Assembly: GCA_947588675.1 (NCBI GenBank)
Contig: CANPYY010000012.1
Location: 1-64,000 of the forward strand
Direction: 5' to 3'
Length of the DNA stretch: 64,000 nt
Origin: an uncultured Lachnospiraceae bacterium
GTDB taxonomy: Bacteria > Bacillota > Clostridia > Lachnospirales > Lachnospiraceae
Notes under the pieces: generated by a model
Seen by the model: the letters and a program-made list of their open reading frames with translations, nothing else
Databases searched by the model: none
What the model was told of the DNA's origin: nothing
Shown: positions 30,001 through 39,521 of the stretch, piece after piece
How the letters are laid out: each line of letters begins with the position of its first letter
Numbering within the stretch: the first letter of the stretch is position 1
Made by a program: the position numbers and the translations under genes

Positions 30001-32044
30001 CATTGGCAGCATTGACAGATGAGGTTCCGTATGAACTCATTGTATAAGCGCCGTTTTTGTTTTCGTATGGTCTTACCCAGCAATTGAAGTATGTGGAATA
30101 ATTAGTTTCTTCTACATATTCCGTAGTATATGCTTCCAAGATTCCCGATATATATATTGTGTCACCATACGCGTTTTCTTTCTTCGATTTTATGTATTTT
30201 TCAATATCATACATTGAAAGAATGCTCGCCTGATTTCCTATTATCGCTTTCTGCTCGTTATAATTAAATGCATCGTCGTAAAATTCATCTTTAATCCATT
30301 TATACAGCGAACTGTCTTTCCATTTTACATCTTTTTTTTCATTGTACTGACTAACATACAGAATTTTATCAGATATAAGGAATGCATCGTTTCCGTCAAT
30401 ATCTATTATTTTCCATTTTATCGGAGTTTTTATATCTCTCTTATTTGTCTTTCCGTCAGCATTTACATCCTCCTGCCAGTAATTTCCAAAATATATACTG
30501 TCTATCGTTTCCAACGTTGTCTGCGGATTGCCGATTCCCCATTTACCCGGTTCTTCCGGCGCAGGCTCCTCATCAGCCTCCGAAATGCCGTACATATCTT
30601 TTATTCTGTAATCAGATGCCTGTACTGTTCCTGCTTTTTTTACATTACAGGAGGAAAGGTCAATATGCAGAACCGGACGTATCGCATAGGAATTGTTCCA
30701 TATATTACATTGTCCTACCATTCCTTTATTGCTGCACTGATAATTACTTTTTGTGCGTAAAAGCATATAAAAGTTATCTTCGCCAAATATGTTCTTCGTA
30801 TATTCCGTATGTCTTGCGCTCCGTGTGTCTGTATCCGCCGTCCTGCAGCCCAGAAATCCGTATCCGGTATTAACGGCTTCCTCTGCCGACATCAGATATA
30901 TCCTGTCTTTGGTATTATTTTCTTCTGTATTTATCACATTTGTTTCTTTTATTGATTTTTTATCATCATTACTAAACGCTTCATCATAAAAATCCTTATT
31001 AAGCCACTCCCTTATACTGCTCTTTTCCCATCCTTTACTTATATCTCCCGCAATTTCTTCATTACAACAATCAAGTATTTTATCTGACATAAGGAATGCA
31101 TCGTTTCCATTTACCGAAAGAACTCTCCAGCTTATCGGAGTCTTATCATCATTTTTATCCGAAACGCCGTCGCCATTTGTATCTTCCTGCCAGTAATTTC
31201 CAAAATATATAACGTCCCACTCGCTTCTGGCTATTCCAAGTTCTGCCACATCTGCTCCCTCGCATGGAAAAACAGATAAATCCAACCAAAGCGCCGGACG
31301 CACCGCAAATACTTCGTCGAGATAAGTATAATTATTCGATAACGATCCCTCCGGGTCAACTATATCCGCATATCCAAATCCTTTCGGCGTCCTAAGATAC
31401 CATTCAACATATCCTTCATCATTAATATAACTATCATACTTTTCTTTAACATAATCTGTAGCTTTAGCTTTTCTCGTCATGCTGCGTATGTAATAATCAT
31501 TTTTAAATCCGTAGTCCGGATTTTCTATTTCCCCCTCAGATAAAAGATATATTTTATCCTGAGTATCATAATTTCTCATTCCGCCGCTTAAATAATTGGA
31601 CATATAATTTTCTATTACGGTTTCTTTAATTGCCTGTTTTTCATCATCATTAAACGTATTTTCATAAAAATCATTATTTAACCATTTTCTCAGACTGCAA
31701 TTTTCCCATATTATATCCTCTTTTCCTGAATCATTATAGGGCATACATTCAATTGCTTCTTCTGAAAGCAAAAATACTTTATTTCCTTCCCTGCTTAATA
31801 TCCTCCATCTTACAGGAGTTTTATCGTCATTCTTATCTGCAACGCCATCGCCATTTGTATCTTCCTGCCAGTAACTTCCGAAATATATGCAGTCCATCGT
31901 ATTAAGGTTAACCCTTGGATTTTTCAGTTTATTCTCATCTGCTTTTACCGGACTGCCGGTAATCATCCACGACATAAACGTATGAACCCACAATATTAAA
32001 ATTAATGCTATCGAAATAAATCGTTTACCCTTTATCTTTATCAT
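27023..32044 (-). CDS. Secreted protein with six DUF6273-like repeats, jelly-roll-like domain and Lys-rich C-terminal domain
   Basis: Six IYFG[NS]Y..W[RK][IV]L..CSLRKWLN[ND][ED]FY..F repeats; N-terminal signal; PTPTPG linkers. Confidence 0.78.
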   Translation of the reverse strand: MIKIKGKRFISIALILILWVHTFMSWMITGSPVKADENKLKNPRVNLNTMDCIYFGSYWQEDTNGDGVADKNDDKTPVRWRILSREGNKVFLLSEEAIECMPYNDSGKEDIIWENCSLRKWLNNDFYENTFNDDEKQAIKETVIENYMSNYLSGGMRNYDTQDKIYLLSEGEIENPDYGFKNDYYIRSMTRKAKATDYVKEKYDSYINDEGYVEWYLRTPKGFGYADIVDPEGSLSNNYTYLDEVFAVRPALWLDLSVFPCEGADVAELGIARSEWDVIYFGNYWQEDTNGDGVSDKNDDKTPISWRVLSVNGNDAFLMSDKILDCCNEEIAGDISKGWEKSSIREWLNKDFYDEAFSNDDKKSIKETNVINTEENNTKDRIYLMSAEEAVNTGYGFLGCRTADTDTRSARHTEYTKNIFGEDNFYMLLRTKSNYQCSNKGMVGQCNIWNNSYAIRPVLHIDLSSCNVKKAGTVQASDYRIKDMYGISEADEEPAPEEPGKWGIGNPQTTLETIDSIYFGNYWQEDVNADGKTNKRDIKTPIKWKIIDIDGNDAFLISDKILYVSQYNEKKDVKWKDSSLYKWIKDEFYDDAFNYNEQKAIIGNQASILSMYDIEKYIKSKKENAYGDTIYISGILEAYTTEYVEETNYSTYFNCWVRPYENKNGAYTMSSYGTSSVNAANETDKYGVRPVVHVDLSKIEYKDAGSIEVGIKRSSWDCIYFGNYEQENGEKKPIKWRVLSVAGNDAFIMADNILAERRYNDTEDDNVTWEGCGLRKWLNNEFYNEAFNAGEKAAITETKVKTGMYETTEKIYLLSGEEAVNIKYGFGKNDQSTNTRIATDGSISMNPEEIWWLRFCDSDSNDVFRVAYKRGQLFSNDYSQYDMTNEYGVRPVLHIDLSKSVWKKAKSVQTGDYDYYTNDSVAAPKVTYTESDIVYFGNYRYIDTNNDYKIDEEDEPQPIKWRVLKEDGDDMFLMSECKVAKRVYNDKEEDVTWETCSLRKWLNEEFYNDAFNSIEKHAVKYTYVVNEDNPIYGTDGGNDTIDKVYLPSVQELTNEDYGFSPNVYSDQRRCMDGYNGYWTRTPGRSGTDIATTIYGEVNTGFASVSGFEDEVHPVIHVDTSVFPLKSEETVKTGIERSEWDSIYFGNYWQEDTNKDGRADTKDKKTPIRWRVLSVDGDTACLMSDTGLYTAEEETAEWKDSSIREWLNNDFYNEAFNSEEKDTIIINKMLDNSDKVTLPLGRYLYKDSYGFASMAYDVSTGTRTCRGSDYAKQSGIYVRDTGPWAGSSMWWIMDYKLNRVFVEGSMVYGVIWDNKGLIRPVIYIDLESDTYRHAGKISVSDMDIMREFPTPTPMPDSEKPQPEQEKPWPQDAFSCYVMEETMWYSIINDRAGVQMTIWTPETTHEKGYYRWLELAYDELDETYGLILYDAYGARYDIGTGIFKDYKGMAVCNIDLYSLGGWEGYLSKIEIYTTVPNSGTELSDMYTSFGFDYIKLYSDKDYPLPTPTPGATKRPSPTKPPYATLVPRATNSPLLSENSPVVSLQPENKSVQKFQLENDAVLPSPGIAPPLTENNKRLLIKPTFTLKKKREGAIKYIEIKLKKYDGEYIGVYVKNEKKHFKKVSVGKVKIKKYKGIFKLRYKKRKQKIQIKIRTYRVKGKEKIYSRYSSVKKIVT

Positions 32045-32074
32045 CGCATGTTCCCTCTTTTTAACAAAATAAAG

Positions 32075-34732
32075 TTATGTAACTATTTTCTTTACAGATG
32101 AGTACCGGCTGTATATTTTTTTATTTCCTTTAATTTTATATGTACGGATTCTTAAATAAAGCTTCCGGTTCTTTTTATTATATTGAATTTTAAAAATTCC
32201 ATTGTATTTCTTTATCTTTACCTTTTTAAAAGATACCATTTTGAATCTTTTTTTACCGTTTTTTACATATACCTGAATATATTCTCCTTCATATTTTTTC
32301 AACTTTATTTCTATATATCTTATACCGCCCTGTTTCTTTTTCTTTAATGAAAATACGGGTCTTGCCATAAGCTTTTCTTCGTCGTCGCCTGACCGTACGT
32401 CCGATTGCCCGGGCGTATATTCCTGTTTTATATTAGTATCGGGAATTTCCGTCTGCAAAGGGACTGCGGCTGCCGGTGACTGAGAGGCTTTAGGTGATGG
32501 CAAAGGCGATGGCTTTATTCCTGTTTCAGGTGATGGAGATGGCGAAGGCTTGATTCTTGCCGTAGGTATAGGTCTTGTCGTATACTTAGGTTTTGCCGTC
32601 GGAGGAGGTTCAACAGTATCGGCATACAGTTTTATTGATTTTATTGTAATTCTTCCTCCTTTAGAATATCCTTCGTCGCCCCATGTAGGCGCCCAAACAT
32701 CTATCTGGGTTATATAATCATCCCAATTATTCAGTGAATATAAATCAATAACCTTAACGCACTCTCCCGCATACTCAGGGAGAGTTTTATACCCTAAATC
32801 ATACTTTGTATCAGTCCCGGACTCCCACGGGCGTTCTTCGTCAATAAATTTATCATATACCGACACACCCCTGCTTTCGTCCAAATCGCAATATACTATC
32901 TCAACCCACCTGTAATAATCATCTATTCTCTGTTTATCAGGTATTACATAACACATATCCGGGAAGTTTCCTTTGAATATAACAGTTACGCTTCCGTCAG
33001 AATTTTTCACATATCGCGAACCTCCTCCTGTATTTCCTGTATCCAGGTCAATTTCATAGCAGTAGGCATCCTTTGGCCACGGTCTTACTTTTTCGTCCGG
33101 AGGCTGGGTCGCAGGATTGCGTGTCGGGTTCGGAGTCTGAGAAGGCTCAGGTTCTGCTGTAGGTTTAATTGTAGGCTTAATTTCAGGCTCATAAGTTACA
33201 GCAGGAGTCGGTAATGCGGCAGGCGTTTCTGAAGGGACTGCCGAAAGATCTTCTTTTTCAGAAGCATCAATATCTGATATTCTGACGCTTCCCGCATAGC
33301 TATAACACTCTTTAGACAAATCAATATGTAAAACAGGTCTTATGCCAATTTTTTCATCCACTGAACCGCCTTTAATTATATTTCCGTCACTATTAATAAT
33401 TACCTCGTTATCGTCTATACCATTCCTCAAAAGCCAGTATTCTTTATTCGAGAAATTATATTTGGCTCTCAGTCCATTTACATAATCCGTATCATGTACA
33501 CGTCTTATATGCGTACTTGCATACATATACTCAGGAAAACCATACTCAGGGTTTATTGCTTCATCGACGGATAACAGATATATCCTGTCCGTCGTATTTT
33601 CTTCGTTTTTCAATACAGTATCAGGATTTACTGAATTATTTACATAAGTAGTCCTGATTGCTTCTTTTTCCGCTTCATCAAAAGCTTCATTATAAAATTC
33701 ATTATTCAGCCAGTTACGTATATCGCATGTCTGCCAAGTAACATTTCTGTATATATTATTATACTCTCTGTAATCAAGATTTTTATCGGCCATAATAAAA
33801 GCATCATTTCCATCTGCCGATAATACTCTCCATTTTACAGAAGTCCTGTCGTCATTTTTATCTACGATTCCATCATTGTTCGTATCCTTCTGCCAATATT
33901 TCCCAAAATATATGCAGTCATATACACAGTTATCTATTCCTGCGTTCACGCTTTCTGTATCTTCATATGATATAAGTGAAAGGTCCACATGCAGCACCGG
34001 ACGGACATATTTGCGTATACTTGCAGCATAAGCCATACACAATTCTCCCGCCTGGGTTATGTAATAATCATAGCTGCCATCATCCCTAATCCACCAGCCT
34101 ATGTATTTTTCATCACAAATCATATCGTTTGCATAACTGTCGTCAATGGCATAATCGGTTGCAGTCGCCTGGCTCATCATATTAGGAGTATCGTCAGAAA
34201 AAGCATAATACGAACTGTTAAATCCATAATCGTTGTTTGTCAAATCTTCTTTATCAAGAATATATATATAATCCAACATATATATATTATTGTCCATCAA
34301 TTTCGTCTTTTTAACTGCCTTTTTTTCCGTATCGCTAAAAACCGCATTATAAAAATCATCATTTAACCACGTTCTTAGTGTACTGTCTTTATATTTTACG
34401 GTATTAATATATAAATCAACATTATCATAATATGGCTGAATATCCAGACACTTGTCTGCCATAAGCAAAGCATCGTTACCATTTTTTTCAAGTATTCTCC
34501 ATTTAACAGGAGTCTTATCATCTTTTTTATCCGCAGTTCCGTCACCATTAGTATCCTCCTGCCAGTAATTGCCAAAATATATACTATCATACATTTTATA
34601 CTCTATTTTTGGATTTTTTAAATCACAGCCGGTATTTTCCGCTTTCGTGCTATTACCGCTAAACGACATTGAAACAGATAAGAAAACTGCCGCAATAAGA
34701 ATAATTGCTATTAATCTCCTGTACATTACCAT
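32075..34732 (-). CDS. Secreted protein with two DUF6273-like repeats, paralogue of 27023-32044
   Basis: Two repeats, same C-terminal jelly-roll-like and Lys-rich domains. Start set at 34732 because the promoter -10 is at 34813-34818. Confidence 0.76.
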   Translation of the reverse strand: MVMYRRLIAIILIAAVFLSVSMSFSGNSTKAENTGCDLKNPKIEYKMYDSIYFGNYWQEDTNGDGTADKKDDKTPVKWRILEKNGNDALLMADKCLDIQPYYDNVDLYINTVKYKDSTLRTWLNDDFYNAVFSDTEKKAVKKTKLMDNNIYMLDYIYILDKEDLTNNDYGFNSSYYAFSDDTPNMMSQATATDYAIDDSYANDMICDEKYIGWWIRDDGSYDYYITQAGELCMAYAASIRKYVRPVLHVDLSLISYEDTESVNAGIDNCVYDCIYFGKYWQKDTNNDGIVDKNDDRTSVKWRVLSADGNDAFIMADKNLDYREYNNIYRNVTWQTCDIRNWLNNEFYNEAFDEAEKEAIRTTYVNNSVNPDTVLKNEENTTDRIYLLSVDEAINPEYGFPEYMYASTHIRRVHDTDYVNGLRAKYNFSNKEYWLLRNGIDDNEVIINSDGNIIKGGSVDEKIGIRPVLHIDLSKECYSYAGSVRISDIDASEKEDLSAVPSETPAALPTPAVTYEPEIKPTIKPTAEPEPSQTPNPTRNPATQPPDEKVRPWPKDAYCYEIDLDTGNTGGGSRYVKNSDGSVTVIFKGNFPDMCYVIPDKQRIDDYYRWVEIVYCDLDESRGVSVYDKFIDEERPWESGTDTKYDLGYKTLPEYAGECVKVIDLYSLNNWDDYITQIDVWAPTWGDEGYSKGGRITIKSIKLYADTVEPPPTAKPKYTTRPIPTARIKPSPSPSPETGIKPSPLPSPKASQSPAAAVPLQTEIPDTNIKQEYTPGQSDVRSGDDEEKLMARPVFSLKKKKQGGIRYIEIKLKKYEGEYIQVYVKNGKKRFKMVSFKKVKIKKYNGIFKIQYNKKNRKLYLRIRTYKIKGNKKIYSRYSSVKKIVT

Positions 34733-34812
34733 GTTCACAACTCCATTCCGTATAAGGCAAATTATTACCCCTTTTCCTACCCCATAACATGCTGACAGGC
34801 ACACACTGTTTT

Positions 34813-34851
34813 ATTATATCAGATACACCCGTAAAAAATCTTTCAGATTTT
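34813..34851 (-). promoter_or_regulatory. Promoter of signalling operon A with 17-bp palindrome
   Basis: Minus: AAAATCTGAAAGATTTT-N16-TATAAT. Confidence 0.65.
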
Positions 34852-35017
34852 TTCTGTTTTTTTCTGCATAATATAATATTATATCATAAATATACTATAA
34901 AATCTTCTTTTTTTATGTTTAGTATTTTTTTACAAAAATGTGTTTAGTCTAATTTATGCCATAATCTGCGTGTATATTTTATCCGAACATAATTATAAAG
35001 GGTGATGATTACATATT

Positions 35018-36277
35018 ATGAAAAAATATTTTCTCTTTTTTACACTGATTTTAATGACATTATTATCTTTTAGAAACGAAAAGCAGGCTTCTGCCTCTTC
35101 CATGAGAGGCATGTGGATATCATACGTTGACTTTGAAGATGCAGGTTTGTATAACAAAAGCGAAGCTGATTTCATAAAGAACTCTGATACAATATTTAAG
35201 AATCTTAAAAAATATGGATTTAATACCGTATATTTTCATGTACGGCCTTTTGATGATTCAATATATCCTGACAGCTCTTTTAAATGGTGTACCAGCCTTG
35301 CAGATGAACCGCTTAAATATGACGCCCTGAAAATACTTACTGATGCGGCGCACAGATACAATATATCATTTCACGCCTGGATTAACCCGTACCGGATAAC
35401 CCTTGATAAAATATATGATCCTTCTAAAGAATCCACAACAGAACGCATAGTTCGGGGCGTAAAAGAAATTATAGAAAATTATCCCGTTGACGGAATACAT
35501 TTCGACGATTATTTTTATCCCGCCGCCAAACCGGGAAATCAGTTTTATGATGTTCCTGAAAAAGAACGCATGGAATATGTAAACAAAATGGTAAAGCGCG
35601 TATACAATACAATTAAAAGTTACAATCCCGACATTACATTTGGAATAAGTCCGTCAGGCAATATTAAATATGCAGAAAGCATCGGCTGCGACCTTAATAC
35701 ATGGCTTACCGAAGACGGTTATATTGACTACATCGCCCCGCAAATATACTGGTCGGACAATTATAAGCCCCACAAAAAAGTTAAAACCCTTTTTTCAGAC
35801 AGACTGGAAAAATGGTCAAATCTGGGTCTTGGCAATATTCCGGTATATCCTGGACTTGCGTTATACAAAGCGGGCGTCATAAGCAGTACGGACCGTGGAT
35901 GGAGAAATACCGACAATATTGCAAAGCAGGTAAAACTAAGTGATTTTTACGACTGTAACGGATATATTATGTTCAGTTACAAATATCTGTTTACAAATTC
36001 CGGCAAAAAAGAACTTGCATCATATATGAAATATATTTCTTCACTTAATATAAAAAAGACGACCCTGAGAATAAAAAAAGGAAAACGCTATAACATATCG
36101 AAACTTGTTTCCGTTAGCGGGCAGTATTCTTCATACATAAAATATTCTACTTCTTCCAAAAGAATTGCGTCTATATCACAAAATGGCGTGTTAAAGGCAA
36201 AACGTAAAGGGTTTGTAAAAATATATGTTAAAGGAATCGCCGGTTCAAAAACGGGCTGCCTGGTAAGAGTCTACTAG
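35018..36277 (+). CDS. Secreted GHL10-like (YngK type) glycosyl hydrolase with C-terminal Ig-like domain
   Basis: MRGMWISYVDFEDAGL, FNTVYFHVRPFDDSIYPDSSF, FHAWINPYRIT, VDGIHFDDYFYP. Confidence 0.85.
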   Translation: MKKYFLFFTLILMTLLSFRNEKQASASSMRGMWISYVDFEDAGLYNKSEADFIKNSDTIFKNLKKYGFNTVYFHVRPFDDSIYPDSSFKWCTSLADEPLKYDALKILTDAAHRYNISFHAWINPYRITLDKIYDPSKESTTERIVRGVKEIIENYPVDGIHFDDYFYPAAKPGNQFYDVPEKERMEYVNKMVKRVYNTIKSYNPDITFGISPSGNIKYAESIGCDLNTWLTEDGYIDYIAPQIYWSDNYKPHKKVKTLFSDRLEKWSNLGLGNIPVYPGLALYKAGVISSTDRGWRNTDNIAKQVKLSDFYDCNGYIMFSYKYLFTNSGKKELASYMKYISSLNIKKTTLRIKKGKRYNISKLVSVSGQYSSYIKYSTSSKRIASISQNGVLKAKRKGFVKIYVKGIAGSKTGCLVRVY

Positions 36278-36285
36278 GCAGCCCG
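36252..36285. terminator. Hairpin spanning the stop codon; putative bidirectional terminator
   Basis: Perfect 10-bp arms CGGGCTGCCT / AGGCAGCCCG with 14-nt loop, between convergent genes. Confidence 0.65.
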
Positions 36286-36299
36286 GCTGTCATTTTAAA

Positions 36300-39200
36300 T
36301 TATTTTTTTATCACTACGCTCTTTTTACCGCTCCATTTACTGTAACTCTTTGTTTTTCCGCTCTTTTTAAAGCTTCTTGCCTGGACGTAATATTTTTTAC
36401 CCTTATTAAGTCCTTTTATTGTTTTTTTAAGCATTTTTGCTTTATTTAACGTAACCTTCACCGAAGCCTTCATATTCTTTTTCATGGAATATCTTATATT
36501 GTATCCTGACGCTCCTTTTATTTTCTTTTTAAGAGTTACTATGATTTTTCTTCCTTTAACATTTTTTACGCTTTTAATCTTAGGCGCTTTTGGAGCTTTT
36601 GAAGTTTTTACTCCTTGTACTGTCTGTCCGTAAACATTTTCATTTACGGTTACCGGTTTATCCGTACCTGTTACTGTGCCTGTTATTGTGCCTGTTTCCG
36701 TATCTGTCTGTGTATCATTTACATTTTCAAGTACGGGCATATACATAGATATAATGTATGTATTCCCTGCCTGCGTTGCAAATGATATCGTATCGGCATC
36801 AATTATTTCAGGAGTAACCTTCTGTCCCGTTGTGATATTGACTACATTATAAGCGGAAACTCCGCCGTACCTTACGGAACACTTATTGCCGCTGTTCGAC
36901 ACAATTGTTATATCGTCTGCCGTTCCGCCCGACCACGATGCGCTAACATCAAAATTTCCTCTTGCTTTTAATCCGCTGTAACTTCCGTCATTCCAGTCCC
37001 AGGGAAGCGCCGCCAGCGGTTCAATATAATCTCCCTGGCTCTGCAAAAGCATTTCAGCCACTCCTGAGGTAGCGCCAAAGTTACCATCTATCTGGAACGG
37101 AGGATGCGTATCAAAAAGGTTGTTTAAAGTCGAACCGGAAAGCTGTTCGCCAAGAAGTTTTAATGCCCTGTCGCCATCACGCAGACGCGCCCACATATTT
37201 ATTTTCCATGCCTTACTCCATCCTGTTCCTCCATCGCCGCGTTTCTCAAGGGTAATCCTTGCCGCATCCATGAGAGCATCATCTTCCGCGCTTCTTCCGG
37301 CAATAACATATGTACCCGGATGCAATACATACAACTGGTTCTGATGTCTGTGATTATCATAATTCGTTACTTCAAGATTAGTTTCATCTTTCCATTCGCG
37401 GTATTGTCCGCCAAGAGTATCCGCTTTCGGCATATACAGTTTTTCCTTTGCAGCCTTCACTTCAAGCACTTCGGAGTCATTGCTTTTACCCAGTATTTCA
37501 CTTGCTTTTTCTACTTCATCAAATAATTCCCATATTATCGCCTGGTCTGAAGTACAACCTATAGAATACCAGCCGTGCTCCGGAGAATATGACGGATTTG
37601 CAACCAAAGTGCCGTCTCTTTCGTCCACCCAAAGATTATCTACCCAGAATAACGCCGCTTCAAGCATAGTATCATAATATTTTTCAAGAACCGATATGTC
37701 GCTGTTAAACTGATACGCTTCCCATATATCCTGACACTGCCAGGCTGCCGCCGCCGGAAAATAAAAAGCAGTAGTATAATTACTCGGGCTTGTATTTCCC
37801 CAGATATTATTCTCGTGATGTATGACCCATCCCCTTACGTCCGAGCCATCCTGTTTGCAATAATATTTCTTTGCTGTTTCTTTTCCTTTCTCAACCATAT
37901 CATTTATATAGTCAATAACTACCGTATGACATTCCGCAAGGTTTGTCTGTTCGGCAAGCCAGTAATTCATCTGGAGATTGATATTGGTATGATAATCCGA
38001 ACTCCATGCAGGAGAAAGTCCCTGCGCCCATATACCCTGCAGGTTGGCGGGAAGCTTGGAGTTTTCTCTTGAACTTGAAATCAGAAGATATCGTCCATAT
38101 TGGAAAAACAATGTTTCAAGATATCTGTCTTCCTCTGCCGAATTGTTTTTCCCGTAATCTTTAACAAGCTCGTCCGTCATTTTATCAGGAACCTGCGTTG
38201 CTCCTATATTAATTACGCAGCGGTCAAAAAGTTCGCTGTAATCCGAAACATGCTCTCTGTACAATTCATCATATCCTTTATCTACAGCAGCATTTACCAG
38301 ACCGCTCACCTTATCAATCGGAGCGCCTTCTTCAAAATAATCATATCCGGTAGTTGCATCGCTTTTATAATTAGTACCAACGCTCATAATAATTATTATG
38401 CTGTCGGCGCCGTTTACGGAAAGCGTAGTATCATTACCTTTACTTATCTGGCCTCCATCTGCCAACACTTTAAGATATCCTGCAAATTTAAGTCCTTCCT
38501 CGCTCTGGTCAGACGGACGTCCTTCCATGGTAATCGTCCCTTCTTCTGCATCAACGCTCACCTGTTTTCTGCTCTGCTCCGATTCAATTGAAATATCCTT
38601 TGACAGCATACCCTTTTTATCCGCCGTAAATTTGCAGACAATTACATTTGAAGGATTATTCGCAAAATATTCCCTCAAATATTCCACTCCATCCTGCGTA
38701 TAACTTACCGTTTCCACCGCACGGTCTATATCCGAAGTCCTCATATAATCACTGTATGGCGCAGATACCCTGTCCTTAATCATAAGATTGCCAAATGTCT
38801 GATATGAACCGAAACTGTCCTTCTCGCCCTTCAGTTTATCCAGATTCGACGCAAACTGCGAATCATTAAGCAAATCTTTATAATCGCCCGCAACTACATT
38901 TGAGCCATTCATATAAGCCGCATTATTCTCGGAAAATTCCGTCACCATATCCTGAAGGCTTTCCCTGACTTTTGTAAGCGCATCATGCACCTGTTCCTTA
39001 CTGTAATTATTATCTCCACCGTCATAATTGCTGTTTGCGCCGGGTCCTCCGCTCCATATTGAACTCTCGTTAATCTGGATTTTCTCGGTATCAACACCGC
39101 CAAAAACCATGGCTCCTATATTACCGTTTCCAATCGGCAGCGCTTCGGATTCCCAGTCAGATGCAGGTTCATCATAACACAGCCTGAGAACGGGTTTATC

Positions 39201-39329
39201 GCCTTCTTTTATCCCGGCGGATACGACGTCTGCACATCCCGTTTTGTTATATATCCCCATTGATGTTACTAACATTGACACAACAGCCATAATACTTATA
39301 ACTCTCCTCTTTCCTTTTGTTATCTTCAT
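36300..39329 (-). CDS. GH95-family alpha-L-fucosidase-like enzyme with C-terminal FN3-like domain
   Basis: YDEPASDWESEALPIGNGNIGAMVFGGVDTEKIQINESSIWSGGPG; NLQGIWAQGLSPAWSSDYHTNINLQMNYW; HPPFQIDGNFGATSGVAEMLLQS. Confidence 0.9.
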   Translation of the reverse strand: MKITKGKRRVISIMAVVSMLVTSMGIYNKTGCADVVSAGIKEGDKPVLRLCYDEPASDWESEALPIGNGNIGAMVFGGVDTEKIQINESSIWSGGPGANSNYDGGDNNYSKEQVHDALTKVRESLQDMVTEFSENNAAYMNGSNVVAGDYKDLLNDSQFASNLDKLKGEKDSFGSYQTFGNLMIKDRVSAPYSDYMRTSDIDRAVETVSYTQDGVEYLREYFANNPSNVIVCKFTADKKGMLSKDISIESEQSRKQVSVDAEEGTITMEGRPSDQSEEGLKFAGYLKVLADGGQISKGNDTTLSVNGADSIIIIMSVGTNYKSDATTGYDYFEEGAPIDKVSGLVNAAVDKGYDELYREHVSDYSELFDRCVINIGATQVPDKMTDELVKDYGKNNSAEEDRYLETLFFQYGRYLLISSSRENSKLPANLQGIWAQGLSPAWSSDYHTNINLQMNYWLAEQTNLAECHTVVIDYINDMVEKGKETAKKYYCKQDGSDVRGWVIHHENNIWGNTSPSNYTTAFYFPAAAAWQCQDIWEAYQFNSDISVLEKYYDTMLEAALFWVDNLWVDERDGTLVANPSYSPEHGWYSIGCTSDQAIIWELFDEVEKASEILGKSNDSEVLEVKAAKEKLYMPKADTLGGQYREWKDETNLEVTNYDNHRHQNQLYVLHPGTYVIAGRSAEDDALMDAARITLEKRGDGGTGWSKAWKINMWARLRDGDRALKLLGEQLSGSTLNNLFDTHPPFQIDGNFGATSGVAEMLLQSQGDYIEPLAALPWDWNDGSYSGLKARGNFDVSASWSGGTADDITIVSNSGNKCSVRYGGVSAYNVVNITTGQKVTPEIIDADTISFATQAGNTYIISMYMPVLENVNDTQTDTETGTITGTVTGTDKPVTVNENVYGQTVQGVKTSKAPKAPKIKSVKNVKGRKIIVTLKKKIKGASGYNIRYSMKKNMKASVKVTLNKAKMLKKTIKGLNKGKKYYVQARSFKKSGKTKSYSKWSGKKSVVIKK

Positions 39330-39521
39330 TATGTTACACCCCTTGATTTTTTTATAATCGTAGCACATATACGTATGTTCTGCAATTATAAAATTTACTT
39401 TTACATATCCATTTACATTGCAAAATCCTGATAAACATGCTAATCTTATTTTGTATATACGGTCCCGTATATTACTATTAATTATAACTAATTGTATATT
39501 AATGAATAGGAGAATGGTATT

